Assembly (NCBI RefSeq): GCF_001295795.1 | Contig: NZ_LJHY01000016.1 | Coordinates: 186,001-250,000, forward strand | DNA length: 64,000 nt | Reading direction: 5' to 3' | Source: Novosphingobium sp. AAP83 | GTDB taxonomy: Bacteria > Pseudomonadota > Alphaproteobacteria > Sphingomonadales > Sphingomonadaceae | Notes under the pieces: model-generated | What the model was told of the DNA's origin: nothing | The model's database searches: none | What the model saw: only the letters and a program-made list of their open reading frames with translations | Position numbers and translations under genes: made by a program | Part shown: piece by piece, positions 5,791 through 14,534 of the stretch | How the letters are laid out: each line of letters opens with the position of its first letter | Numbering within the stretch: the first letter of the stretch is position 1

Positions 5791-8247
5791 TCAGCCGCCG
5801 CGCAACACACGTTCTACCGCTTCGGCGATTTGCTGGACCGAGAAGGGTTTGGGCAGGAAATGCATGTTGGGGATATCGATATCGCGCCGCAGGTTTTCCT
5901 CGGCATAGCCCGACATGAACAGGAACGGCAGATCGGGCTTTAGCGCGCGGATTTCGCGGGCCATGGCGGGGCCGTCCATCGAGGGCATGACGACGTCGGA
6001 GACGACCAGATCGAACTGCCCGCCGTTGACGATGGCTTCGAGGCCCTCTTCGCCATCGGCAGCGGTGGTGACTTCATAGCCCTGCCTTGCGAGCGCACGT
6101 TCGGCAACGGCGCGAACGGTATCTTCATCCTCGACCAGCAGGATGCGCCCGCCGCCGCTCCATTCGCGATTGAGCTCAGGTTTGGGCTGCGCGGCCTTGG
6201 CAGCTTCGGCGGTTTCAGACGCATCGGGAACATGGACCGGCAAGTACATGGTGAAGCGGGTGAATTTCTCCAATTCGCTTTCGGCAAAGATGAACCCGCC
6301 CGATTGCTTGACGATGCCGTAGACCGTGGACAGGCCAAGCCCGGTGCCCTTGCCCTTTTCCTTGGTGGTGAAGAACGGTTCGAAGATTTTGCCGATCTGG
6401 TTGGGCTTGATCCCATGACCGTTATCTTCGACGACCAGCGCAGTGTAATCACCGATGGGAAGAATTTCGCTTTTCATCGCGCGCACATCGGCTGCGGTGA
6501 CGCGGCGGGTCATCAGCTTGAGCACACCGCCGCTGGAGCCTTTGCCGCCCGCTTTGGCCGAAAGCTTGTCGTTAATGGCATCGCGCGCGTTGACCGCGAG
6601 ATTGAGCAGGACTTGCTCAAGCTGGGTGGGATCGGCGCGTACAAAGCCGAGATCGCGATCATGCGTGACTTCGAGCACGATCTTTTCGCCGATCAGGCGT
6701 TTGAGCAGGGCGGAAACTTCGGCGACGACATCGGGCAGTTGCAGCACTTGCGGGCGCAAGGTTTGCTGGCGCGAGAAAGCGAGCAACTGGCGGGTAAGCG
6801 AGGCGGCGCGATTGGAGTTTGCCTTGACCTGCTGGATATCATCGTAATCGCTATCGCCCGGTGTGTGGCGCATCAGCATGAGATCGCAATAGCCGATGAT
6901 GGCGGTGAGTACGTTGTTGAAATCGTGCGCCACGCCGCCCGCCAACTGGCCGACTGCCTGCATTTTGGTGGCCTGGGCGATTTCGCGCTTGAGCCGGGTT
7001 TCTTCAGAGGAATCCTTGAGGCTGAGCAGGACGGCCCCCTCCCCTAGCCCGCGCACGCCGGCAAGGCTGAGCGACACCGGCTCTTCGGGCGAGGAGCGCA
7101 GCCGCACGGCCACATCGCCCGCCATCGGCGTGCCTTGGGCATAGCGGCGCACCGCATCGGCCAGAGCGCCCTTGTCTTCCTTGATCACAAGATCGGAAGG
7201 ATAGGGCGGCGGGATGGTATCTTCGTGACCGGCCGCGCGCAGGAAGGCGGCGTTGGCAAAAAGGATGCGGCCATCGCGATCGGTCATCGCGAGACCGAGC
7301 GGCAAGCGCGAGAGCAGCGCTTCGATCTGCGGCAGGCCTGCGCGCACTTCGCCCACGCCGCCCTGATTATCGAGCAACAAGAACAGCGAGGCGGTGCGGG
7401 CCGGATCGATATTGGCGATGCCATCTGGATCGGCCACGGGCAAATGCACCAGCCGAACGGGCGTGCCGCCGCGCGATTCACGCATGTAGAAGATACGCTC
7501 GGCCTCGTCGCTGGCGAGGAACGACACGAAAGCGGCGCCGGTAAGATCCGTATCGGAATCCCCGGTTGCGCGCTGCGAAAACAAGGCGTTGGTCGCAACG
7601 ACCTTGCCATCAGGCGTGACCAGTGCAGTCTGGATGCCTTCGCGCGCCAAAGCGCGGCCAAGCTTTCCGGCAACATGGGTGGCCATTTCTGCGACAAGAT
7701 CTTGCTTGGCGACGGGGAACAGCCGCCAGACGAGGAAATCATCACCCCGTCCAACCCGGTCAATCTCCACGCGCCAAGCCCCCGTATCGGAAACAACCGT
7801 GTCAAGCTTTGCCGCCCCATCGCGCCAAGCCGCGCGGGAGGCCTCCTCCAGCGCTTCTGCCGAAGGCTTGTGCAGCGCAAGGCGCGGCGGCGCGGCAGAG
7901 ACGCCGAACCACTGGCTCATCAAGGCATTGGCGCAAACCAGACGTCCGGCGCGATCTGTGATGGCGATGCCGGCATCGGTCCCTTCAATCGCGGCATTGG
8001 TGACCGACCAATCGGGCGTTGCAAATTCGGCCACGAGCGGGGCTGCGGCGGGCCGTGCGACGAGCCGTAGCGCGGCCGCGATCACCAGCGCTCCGCCAGC
8101 GAAACCGCCAGCGATCAGGGCTTGGCCAGAAACGCTCCATAACAAGCCGGTGCTGGCGGCAACGGCACCTCCCAGCACCAGCCAATCACGCCAGGGCGCG
8201 CGATTGGCTCCGTCCCATGTGACAACATCCGCTGCGGTATCGACCAT
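5791..8247 (-). CDS. cckA: CckA hybrid sensor histidine kinase
   Basis: An 818-residue hybrid kinase. Order: two N-terminal transmembrane segments (about 22-65), PAS-like regions, a HisKA domain with the phosphoacceptor His near 441 in GGVAHDFNNVLTAIIGY, a HATPase domain (VVEDNGHGI, GTGLGLSTVYGIVKQSGG), and a C-terminal receiver (LLVEDEDTVRAVAERAL, phosphoacceptor Asp in VVSDVVMP, KPF near the end). This matches CckA of alphaproteobacteria, which phosphorylates ChpT and through it CtrA and CpdR. Its start codon overlaps the stop of the upstream DUF2062 gene as TGATG, indicating co-translation. ChpT and CtrA are not in the window. Confidence 0.9.
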   Translation of the reverse strand: MVDTAADVVTWDGANRAPWRDWLVLGGAVAASTGLLWSVSGQALIAGGFAGGALVIAAALRLVARPAAAPLVAEFATPDWSVTNAAIEGTDAGIAITDRAGRLVCANALMSQWFGVSAAPPRLALHKPSAEALEEASRAAWRDGAAKLDTVVSDTGAWRVEIDRVGRGDDFLVWRLFPVAKQDLVAEMATHVAGKLGRALAREGIQTALVTPDGKVVATNALFSQRATGDSDTDLTGAAFVSFLASDEAERIFYMRESRGGTPVRLVHLPVADPDGIANIDPARTASLFLLLDNQGGVGEVRAGLPQIEALLSRLPLGLAMTDRDGRILFANAAFLRAAGHEDTIPPPYPSDLVIKEDKGALADAVRRYAQGTPMAGDVAVRLRSSPEEPVSLSLAGVRGLGEGAVLLSLKDSSEETRLKREIAQATKMQAVGQLAGGVAHDFNNVLTAIIGYCDLMLMRHTPGDSDYDDIQQVKANSNRAASLTRQLLAFSRQQTLRPQVLQLPDVVAEVSALLKRLIGEKIVLEVTHDRDLGFVRADPTQLEQVLLNLAVNARDAINDKLSAKAGGKGSSGGVLKLMTRRVTAADVRAMKSEILPIGDYTALVVEDNGHGIKPNQIGKIFEPFFTTKEKGKGTGLGLSTVYGIVKQSGGFIFAESELEKFTRFTMYLPVHVPDASETAEAAKAAQPKPELNREWSGGGRILLVEDEDTVRAVAERALARQGYEVTTAADGEEGLEAIVNGGQFDLVVSDVVMPSMDGPAMAREIRALKPDLPFLFMSGYAEENLRRDIDIPNMHFLPKPFSVQQIAEAVERVLRGG

Positions 8248-8807
8248 CAGTCAGGAAAATCGCTTGCGGGGGTGCGCCATTTGCGTGCGCGATGTTTGCG
8301 TCCGGTCCACCAGCGCCAGCCGATGACCGACAGGAAATAGCCGACAATCGAAGTGATGGCCGCAATCACGAACAGGCCGATGACCAACGATGGCGCGGCA
8401 TCGGTGCCCAGCCAGCCGAACCAGTCACCCACACTGGCGCCCCGCGTAACCATTTCGCTTATTGTGGAAAAGTCGGCGTGAAATCCGAATTGATTGCCCA
8501 CCCAGACCGCGCCGGGCAGGAAAACGAACGCCGTTGTGGGGGGAATCGAAACGAACGTCATCAGCACGGCGAGCGGGATATTACCGCGCACAGGCACACA
8601 CATCAGCGCAGCGCCAACGATCTGGACGCCCGGAATCAGCGCGAAAATGCCGATAAACAGGCCTGCTGCAACGCCGCGCGGCACCGAACGACGGGTAAAT
8701 CGCCACAATTCGTGGCGCGCGGCGAGCGGGCGAGAAAAGCGATTGCCTTCAAGCTGTTCGCGCGTTGGCATATTGGCCCGCGCCCAAGTGACGATTTTAT
8801 CGAACAT
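8247..8807 (-). CDS. DUF2062 membrane protein
   Basis: A 186-residue protein of the DUF2062 family. The early region has FTRRSVPRGVAAGLFIGIFALIPG, typical of the family, followed by hydrophobic segments near PLAVLMTFVSIPPTTAFVFLP and VIGLFVIAAITSIVGYFLSVI. The C-terminus is basic. Function is unknown. It is an inner-membrane protein whose gene precedes and overlaps cckA, an arrangement I recall from sphingomonads. Confidence 0.85.
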   Translation of the reverse strand: MFDKIVTWARANMPTREQLEGNRFSRPLAARHELWRFTRRSVPRGVAAGLFIGIFALIPGVQIVGAALMCVPVRGNIPLAVLMTFVSIPPTTAFVFLPGAVWVGNQFGFHADFSTISEMVTRGASVGDWFGWLGTDAAPSLVIGLFVIAAITSIVGYFLSVIGWRWWTGRKHRARKWRTPASDFPD

Positions 8808-8907
8808 TGCGCTTTTGCTCTTACCCGTAATTCAATCGCACCGCTACCGGGCGATCTACCGCAATTAGCCCGAAGCATCTTACCATGCGGTGAAGCGCAG
8901 CACTTTT

Positions 8908-9390
8908 TTAGCCGTGATCTTTCATGATCCGCGCCTTGTCGCGCTTCCAATCCCGCTCTTTCATCACGCCGCGTTTGTCAGCCGCGTTTTTGCCCTTGGC
9001 CAGCGCCAGTTCCACTTTTGCGCGGCCACGGCTGTTGAAATAGATGGAGAGCGGCACGAGCGTCATGCCTTTGCGTTCCACCGCGCCGTGGAATTTGGCG
9101 ATCTGCCGCTCTTTCAGCAGCAGCTTGCGCGGGCGTTTGGGCACGTGGTTGTTGCGGTTGCCGTGGCTGAATTCGGGCACGTTGGAATTGACCAGCCAAA
9201 CCTCGCCGTTTTTCACCTCGGCATAGCTTTCGGCGATGGAGCCTTCGCCAAAGCGCAGGGACTTCACCTCGGTACCTGTCAGGCAGATGCCCGCCTCGTA
9301 GCGATCTTCGATGAAATATTCGAAGCGCGCGCGCCGGTTTTCGGCAACGACTTTGGTTTTTTCAAATTCTGGGTTTACGGGACGTGCCAT
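8908..9390 (-). CDS. smpB: SsrA-binding protein SmpB
   Basis: A 160-residue SmpB that binds tmRNA and delivers it to stalled ribosomes for trans-translation. Family motifs: [15 protein letters not shown], the GTEVKSLR turn, NVPEFSHGN and the basic C-terminal tail [14 protein letters not shown] that follows the mRNA channel. Length is normal. It lies downstream of dapA on the same strand; a 69-nt gap separates the two. The tmRNA gene itself is not in the window. Confidence 0.97.
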   Translation of the reverse strand: MARPVNPEFEKTKVVAENRRARFEYFIEDRYEAGICLTGTEVKSLRFGEGSIAESYAEVKNGEVWLVNSNVPEFSHGNRNNHVPKRPRKLLLKERQIAKFHGAVERKGMTLVPLSIYFNSRGRAKVELALAKGKNAADKRGVMKERDWKRDKARIMKDHG

Positions 9391-9459
9391 AGTTGGGCGT
9401 ATGTAGGCGCTTGCCCGACAAAGCGAAAGTGGTGCTTCACACTTTGTCGGGAAACGTCA

Positions 9460-10341
9460 TCAAATCAGCCCGGCGTGCTCCAGCGCGGCATCAACTGCGG
9501 TGCGCGCTTCGGCGTTGCAGGCGACCATGGGCAGGCGCAGTTCGTCGCTGATATCGGGGAAAATGCGGCTGAGCGCGTACTTCACCGGCCCCGGCGAGGC
9601 GTCTTCGAACATGGCATAGTGCAGCGGATAGAGCTTGTCGTTCAATTCGCGCGCCGTTTCCAGATCGTTGGCGGCGCAGGCGGCCTGAAATTCGGCGCAG
9701 AGTTTTGGTGCGACATTGGCGGTGACCGAAATGCAGCCGACCGCGCCTGCGGCATTGGCGGGAAGCGCCAGTTCATCATCGCCCGACATCTGGCAGAAGT
9801 CCTTGCCGATCCCCATCCGGTGATCGGTGACGCGCGACAGATCGCCGCTGGCGTCCTTGATGCCGATGATCTTGGTGGGGAAACGCTTGGCCAGTTCGCA
9901 CACGGTTTCGGGCTTGATGTCGGTCACGGTGCGGCCGGGCACGTTATAGAGCACGATCGGCAGATCGTTGTGTTCGGCCAGATAGCTGAAGTGCGCGATG
10001 ATACCGGCCTGGCTGGGACGGTTGTAATAAGGCGCAACGCAAAGCGCGGCCTGTGCGCCGCACTTGCGGGCGAAGTTCATGTGCAGCAGCGCGTTCATCG
10101 TATCGTTGCTGCCGCAGCCAGCAATCACGGGCACGCGGCCTGCGACCTGTTCGACGCAAACCTCGATCACGCGGTGGTGTTCGGCGTTGGACAAAGTCGA
10201 GGCTTCACCGGTGGTGCCACAGGGGACCAATGCGGACGAGCCGTTGTCGATCTGCCAGTCGATGAGGCGACGAAATGCTTTCTCGTCAAACGCTCCATCG
10301 CGAAAAGGAGTCACAAGGGCCGGAATGGAACCGGAAAACAT
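9460..10341 (-). CDS. dapA: 4-hydroxy-tetrahydrodipicolinate synthase
   Basis: DapA condenses pyruvate with aspartate semialdehyde in the diaminopimelate/lysine pathway. The 293-residue protein shows PALVTPF at the N-terminus, the CGTTGEASTL motif, YNVPGRT with the catalytic Tyr, and GIKDASGD with the Schiff-base Lys. The ATG at 10341 is preferred (GAGGG 9 nt upstream) over a TTG two codons earlier. The gene diverges from the lytic transglycosylase gene at 10442. The product feeds the same pathway as asd (41.7 kb) and dapF (52 kb) elsewhere in the window. Confidence 0.97.
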   Translation of the reverse strand: MFSGSIPALVTPFRDGAFDEKAFRRLIDWQIDNGSSALVPCGTTGEASTLSNAEHHRVIEVCVEQVAGRVPVIAGCGSNDTMNALLHMNFARKCGAQAALCVAPYYNRPSQAGIIAHFSYLAEHNDLPIVLYNVPGRTVTDIKPETVCELAKRFPTKIIGIKDASGDLSRVTDHRMGIGKDFCQMSGDDELALPANAAGAVGCISVTANVAPKLCAEFQAACAANDLETARELNDKLYPLHYAMFEDASPGPVKYALSRIFPDISDELRLPMVACNAEARTAVDAALEHAGLI

Positions 10342-10441
10342 GGACAATATCCCTCAAATTATCGCATGGTCGCAATTCGAACATGCGGTGTCTTACCCAC
10401 GGGGGGTCTGTTCAGCGCCTGATAAGGAGCCGGTCCTTAGT

Positions 10442-12460
10442 ATGTCCCGCATGGACGTGAAAGCCTTGTTATTGCGTTGGGGCCTCGCGGGGGTGTTGTT
10501 GCAGACGCTTGCCGCCTCCAGCGTGGTGCGCGCCAGCGGGCCTGACGCCTCTGGCGGCGCGGATTGGGACCGGGCGCGGGCCAACCTTGTGGCGAGCCAA
10601 AGCGGGCCGATGATCGGCGCGGTAGAGCGGTGGAAAACGCTGACATCGTCCAACCGCTTTGCCTTTGCCGACTATGCCAACTTCGTGATGACTTATCCCG
10701 GCTTTCCCGATGAGGGCAAGCTGCGCCGCTTTGCCGAATTGGCGCTGGAGCGCGAATCGCCTGACCTTGGCAGGCTGGTGGCGTTCTTTGATCGCAAGCC
10801 GCCGCTGACCAATGTGGGCCGCGCGCAATATGCGCTGGCGCTGATGGCGCAAGGACGGCCCGAAGCGGCGGATGCGGCGCGCGCGACATGGCGCGGCGGG
10901 GCGATGAGCGACGCTGCCGAATCTGCAATTCTCGCCACGTGGGGGACGCGCTTTACGCTGTCCGATCATGATGCGCGGATGGATGCGCTGCTATGGTCGG
11001 GCGCTGTCGCACAAGCCGCGCGCCAGATCGTGTGGGTGAGCCCGGCGCGTAAGGCAGTGGACGGTGCGCGGCTGGCCGCGATGCAGGGCGGCGATCCGTT
11101 TGGCGCGTTTGGTGGCCTTACTACCGAGCAGCTTAGCAGCGATCCGGGCTTTATCTTCCAGCGCGCACGGCAATTGCGCAAAAGCGGGCAAGGTGCCGCT
11201 GCGCGATCCTTGCTGGCCAACCGGCCCTTGCTCGCCCGCCAGCCGCTTGACCGCGAAAAGTGGGTTGAGGAATTGCTGATCAACGCGCGCGCCGCCGCTG
11301 TGGCAGGCGATGCGCGCACCGCCATGCGGATTGCCGCCGGGATCGACGATGCGTTCAATCCGGGCGAGGACATTGCCCAAGCGCCCTATGATCTGCGCGA
11401 TGATTACACATCGTTGATGTGGCTGGGCGGCACGCAGGGCTGGTTCAACACCGGCGACTATGCGGGCGCGGCACCGATGTTCTGGCGCTATGGCGCGGCA
11501 GCGCGGACGCCGGGGACGCGGTCCAAGGGCTTTTACTGGGCGGGCAAAGCCGCAGCGCGCGCGGGCGATCAGGCCGGGGCGCGGCGCTATTTCGAAATGG
11601 CGGCGCAATATGCCGACCAGTTCTATGGACTGCTGGCGCTGGAGCGGCTGGGCCGTCCGGTGCCGCAATTCGCGCTGGATTCCACCGCACAAGTATCGCC
11701 CGATGAACGCAGCCGGTTCTATTCGCAGCCGCTGACGCTGGCGGTGCGCGAAGTGGCGCGCGGGGCGGACTGGAAGACGACGATCCGCTTCTTCAAGGAA
11801 ATTGCCGAACAGCAGCAGAGCGAAGCGCAGCACATGATGGTCGCGCAACTGGCGCGCGATCTGGGGCGGCGCGATCTGGGCGTGATTGTCGGGCAGGCAG
11901 CGGCGGCTCGCGGTTACCTTGATTTCCAGCATATTGCCTTCCCGCTGATCCCTGTGCCGCCGGGACATGAAAGCAAATGGACCGCAATCCACGCGATCAG
12001 CCGTCAGGAAAGCCAGTTCGCGCAAAACGCGATGAGCCATGCGGGCGCACGCGGGCTGATGCAACTGATGCCCGGCACCGCCAACGAACAGGCGGTCAAG
12101 CTGGGCCTATCGTATAGCACGCAGGCGCTGATCGATGACGCGGGCTATAACATTATGCTCGGCTCGGGCTATTTCCAGCGCATGTTGGAATACTATGGCG
12201 GATCGTGGCCGCTGGCCGTCGCTGCCTATAACGCTGGCCCTGGCAACGTGAACAAGTTCCTGCGCGCCAACGGCGATCCGCGAGGTGGCGGCATCGACTG
12301 GATCGACTGGATCGAACGCATCCCCCTTTCCGAAACGCGCAACTATGTGCAGCGCGTGCTGGAAAACGCGGTGGTTTACGATGCGATGAACCCGCAGTTT
12401 GCAAGGTATCGCGGGAGCAATCCGATGAGCTATTACATTGGCAAGCGGGAGCCGGGGTGA
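10442..12460 (+). CDS. Soluble lytic murein transglycosylase (SLT domain)
   Basis: A 672-residue exported enzyme that cleaves peptidoglycan glycan strands with formation of 1,6-anhydromuramic acid. An N-terminal hydrophobic segment (about 8-25) acts as signal peptide. A long alpha-helical superhelix follows, as in Slt70, then the catalytic domain with HAISRQESQF (catalytic Glu in RQES), SHAGARGLMQLMP and AAYNAGPGNVNKF. The frame is open upstream into the divergent promoter, but the ATG at 10442 after AAGGAG fits best. It probably contributes anhydro-muropeptides to recycling. Confidence 0.93.
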   Translation: MSRMDVKALLLRWGLAGVLLQTLAASSVVRASGPDASGGADWDRARANLVASQSGPMIGAVERWKTLTSSNRFAFADYANFVMTYPGFPDEGKLRRFAELALERESPDLGRLVAFFDRKPPLTNVGRAQYALALMAQGRPEAADAARATWRGGAMSDAAESAILATWGTRFTLSDHDARMDALLWSGAVAQAARQIVWVSPARKAVDGARLAAMQGGDPFGAFGGLTTEQLSSDPGFIFQRARQLRKSGQGAAARSLLANRPLLARQPLDREKWVEELLINARAAAVAGDARTAMRIAAGIDDAFNPGEDIAQAPYDLRDDYTSLMWLGGTQGWFNTGDYAGAAPMFWRYGAAARTPGTRSKGFYWAGKAAARAGDQAGARRYFEMAAQYADQFYGLLALERLGRPVPQFALDSTAQVSPDERSRFYSQPLTLAVREVARGADWKTTIRFFKEIAEQQQSEAQHMMVAQLARDLGRRDLGVIVGQAAAARGYLDFQHIAFPLIPVPPGHESKWTAIHAISRQESQFAQNAMSHAGARGLMQLMPGTANEQAVKLGLSYSTQALIDDAGYNIMLGSGYFQRMLEYYGGSWPLAVAAYNAGPGNVNKFLRANGDPRGGGIDWIDWIERIPLSETRNYVQRVLENAVVYDAMNPQFARYRGSNPMSYYIGKREPG

Positions 12461-12469
12461 TCCAATTCT

Positions 12470-12556
12470 CATCACCCCGGACTTGATTCGGGGTCCCGCT
12501 GCACTTCATAAGCTCGCGAAGAAGAAGCGGGATCCCGGGTCAAGCCCGGGACGACG
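12470..12556. repeat. Intergenic composite palindromic repeat
   Basis: Two arms, each a palindrome: CCCCGGACTTGATTCGGGG (around 12475-12493) and CCCGGGTCAAGCCCGGG (around 12534-12550). They are separated by about 40 nt and flanked by GTCCCGCT and AGCGGGAT, so the whole unit can fold into one large hairpin. This is a common intergenic repeat type in sphingomonads. It lies between the transglycosylase and greB, and could attenuate readthrough. Confidence 0.7.
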
Positions 12557-12629
12557 AAGAGCGTGGGGCGTGAACGTGCATCAAAGACGACACTTGCACC
12601 ACGCTTCTCACACCCCCTAAAGCCACCCC

Positions 12630-13115
12630 ATGAAGCCTGACGGTCATCCCATTACCCCTGCCGGATTTGCGGCGATGCGAGCGCGCTATGACCATCTGCT
12701 GGGCACAGAGCGGCCCGCGATTGTCGAGATTGTGAGTTGGGCGGCTGGGAATGGTGACCGGTCGGAGAACGGCGATTATCTTTATGGGCGCAAGCGGATG
12801 CGCGAGATTGATCGGGAGCTGGCGTTTCTGGCGCGGCGGATGAAGGCGGCGCGGGTGATTGATCCGGCGAAAATGGAAGACCGCAGCCGCGTGTTGTTCG
12901 GTGCATGCGTGGAAATTGCCGACGAGGATGATAACCGGCGGGTGCTGACGATTGTGGGCGATGACGAGCAGGACGCGTCTGCCAACCTGATCGGGTGGAG
13001 CGCGCCGATTGCCAAGGCTTTGCGCGGGGCGCGGGTGGGCGATTTGCGCGTGGTGCGATTGCCTGCGGGCGAGAAGGAATGGGAAATCATGAGCGTTTCC
13101 TATCCCGCAGCCTGA
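12630..13115 (+). CDS. greB: Transcription elongation factor GreB-type
   Basis: A 161-residue Gre factor that stimulates RNA polymerase to cleave backtracked transcripts. The N-terminal coiled-coil has GDRSENGDYLYGRKRMREID, with the acidic tip residues and the GreB-like YGRKR run. The C-terminal FKBP-like domain includes VLFGACVEI and ANLIGWSAPIAKAL. It starts a run of closely spaced plus-strand genes ending at 14422. Confidence 0.92.
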   Translation: MKPDGHPITPAGFAAMRARYDHLLGTERPAIVEIVSWAAGNGDRSENGDYLYGRKRMREIDRELAFLARRMKAARVIDPAKMEDRSRVLFGACVEIADEDDNRRVLTIVGDDEQDASANLIGWSAPIAKALRGARVGDLRVVRLPAGEKEWEIMSVSYPAA

Positions 13116-13119
13116 CGCT

Positions 13120-13761
13120 ATGACGGCAGCCATGAAACAGGGCCGCTTCTATATCATGCGCCACGGCGAGACGGTTTATAACGCCTCGGCCCGGTTGCAA
13201 TCCAATGCGATGCACACCCCCTTGACCAAGCAGGGCTTTGCGCAAGCAGCGGCCATGGGCTGTGCCCTGCGCGCCGAACTGGGCGACCGCCCTCAAGTGA
13301 CACTGCATGTTTCCGATACGGGCCGCGCGCTGCAAACCGCCGCGCTGATTGCCGAGGAGCTGCGCATTGACTGGTTTGCGGCGCGGCGCACGATGGACCT
13401 GAAAGAGATTGACATGGGATCGTGGTGCGGGCGTTCCTATGGCGATGTGGAGGACGAAGTGGGGCAGATTGTGGTGGCCGATCACTTGTTGCGCCCTGCC
13501 CCGGATGGCGAGGATTATCCGATGATAGCAGGCCGACTGAACCGCTGGCTGGAAGAAATCGGCGATCCGGGTGGCGATCACATCGTGGTGATGCACGGCA
13601 TATCCAGCCGGGTTTTGCGCGGGATCATGGCGGGCTATCCGGTGCATCCCGTGCATGGCGCACCGATTGCGCCATCGCTGGTGCAAGGGTCAATCGCGCT
13701 GGTGGAAGCTGGAGCAGAGCGCACGGTTCTGGGATCGACACGCGGGATCGAGCACGCCTGA
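13120..13761 (+). CDS. Histidine phosphatase superfamily protein
   Basis: A 213-residue protein of the phosphoglycerate-mutase-like branch. The catalytic RHGE lies in FYIMRHGETVYN near the N-terminus, a second conserved Arg in SDTGRALQTA, the Glu in MDLKEIDMGSW, and the second catalytic His in VVMHGISSRVLRG. The substrate cannot be told from sequence. It begins 4 nt after greB and its stop meets the start of the DUF4169 gene, so co-transcription is very likely. Confidence 0.9.
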   Translation: MTAAMKQGRFYIMRHGETVYNASARLQSNAMHTPLTKQGFAQAAAMGCALRAELGDRPQVTLHVSDTGRALQTAALIAEELRIDWFAARRTMDLKEIDMGSWCGRSYGDVEDEVGQIVVADHLLRPAPDGEDYPMIAGRLNRWLEEIGDPGGDHIVVMHGISSRVLRGIMAGYPVHPVHGAPIAPSLVQGSIALVEAGAERTVLGSTRGIEHA

Positions 13762-13940
13762 TGGCCGAGATTGTGAATTTGCGGGCGGTGCGCAAGGCTA
13801 AGGCCAGAGCCGAGAAGGAAAACGTGGCGCAGGCCAACCGCGCGAAGTTTGGCCGGACCAAGGCGGAAAAAGCGCGCGACAAGAGCGAGGCGGAGCGGGC
13901 GGCGCGGACCATTGATGGCGCATGGCGGGAAAAACCATGA
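13761..13940 (+). CDS. DUF4169 small basic protein
   Basis: A 59-residue, highly charged protein starting MAEIVNLRAVRKAKARAE, with a conserved region around NRAKFGRTKAEK. This matches the DUF4169 family of small alphaproteobacterial proteins of unknown function, often found in compact operons. The ATG at 13761 abuts the stop of the phosphatase gene, and its own TGA overlaps the next ATG as ATGA. The longer open frame upstream is a shadow of the phosphatase. Confidence 0.8.
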   Translation: MAEIVNLRAVRKAKARAEKENVAQANRAKFGRTKAEKARDKSEAERAARTIDGAWREKP

Positions 13941-14422
13941 GGAAGCTGCTGGTTCTGGCGGCGCTGTGCTGTGCCGGCACGGCCATGGCGCGTGATAGCC
14001 TTGGCGTGTTCGAAACGTGGGGGGCATTCCGCGATCCGGCGGTGCCGCGCTGCTATGCCATTGCGATGGCGGACAAGAATCCGGGGCGCAAACAGGAGTT
14101 CCAGCCCTATTTCACGGTTGGGCATTGGCCCGCACGCAGCATTCGCGGCGCGGTGCATGTGCGGCTGGCGCGGCGGCTGGCGTCCGGTTCGAAAGTGACC
14201 GTATCGTTCCCGGAGGCCAACTTCACGCTGCAAACGGGGCAGGCAGACGCATGGCCTGCGGACCAACGGACGAACGCCGGAATTCTGGCGCAATTGCGCA
14301 GCGCGGGCACGATGGTGGTGATTGCGCGGGCGGCAGATGGCAGCAGTTTTCGCGATCACTATCAATTGCAAGGTGCGGCATCGGCGATGGATGCCGCCGC
14401 GCTGGGGTGTGCGAAGGGGTAG
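13937..14422 (+). CDS. Hypothetical exported protein, possibly IalB-like
   Basis: A 161-residue protein with a clear signal peptide (MRKLLVLAALCCAGTAMA). The mature part has AIAMADKNPGRKQEFQPYFTV, FPEANFTLQTGQADAWPAD and AQLRSAGTMVVIARAADG. The spacing of these segments vaguely recalls invasion-associated locus B proteins, which interact with or modify outer surfaces, but I would not assign that family firmly. The start overlaps the DUF4169 stop. It is the last gene of the greB run and is followed by a repeat and a hairpin terminator. Confidence 0.7.
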   Translation: MRKLLVLAALCCAGTAMARDSLGVFETWGAFRDPAVPRCYAIAMADKNPGRKQEFQPYFTVGHWPARSIRGAVHVRLARRLASGSKVTVSFPEANFTLQTGQADAWPADQRTNAGILAQLRSAGTMVVIARAADGSSFRDHYQLQGAASAMDAAALGCAKG

Positions 14423-14437
14423 GGTTTAGGTTACTGG

Positions 14438-14473
14438 CCCACCCCCGGCCCCTCCCGCATGCGGGATGGGGGA
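14438..14473. repeat. Single REP-like palindrome
   Basis: CCCACCCCCGGCCCCTCCCGCATGCGGGATGGGGG is a diverged copy of the element found at 5536-5695 and 38188-38272. It sits just after the exported-protein gene and directly before a terminator hairpin. Confidence 0.7.
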
Positions 14474-14481
14474 ATTGCACG

Positions 14482-14515
14482 AAAAAGGGCGAGCCTTGCG
14501 GCCCGCCCTTTGTTT
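14482..14515. terminator. Bidirectional intrinsic terminator
   Basis: A 12-bp stem with one mismatch (AAAGGGCGAGCC / GGCCCGCCCTTT, TTGC loop) followed by T-rich sequence on both strands. It lies between convergent genes and can end both the 12.6-14.4 kb operon and the barrel protein gene. Confidence 0.8.
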
Positions 14516-14534
14516 TGGCTTGCGCTCTGACGGA

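Noticed and set aside
8890..10422. 510-residue plus-strand ORF across smpB and dapA
   Set aside because: It is the antisense shadow of two well-conserved genes; the translation has no family features and the high GC content keeps shadow frames open.
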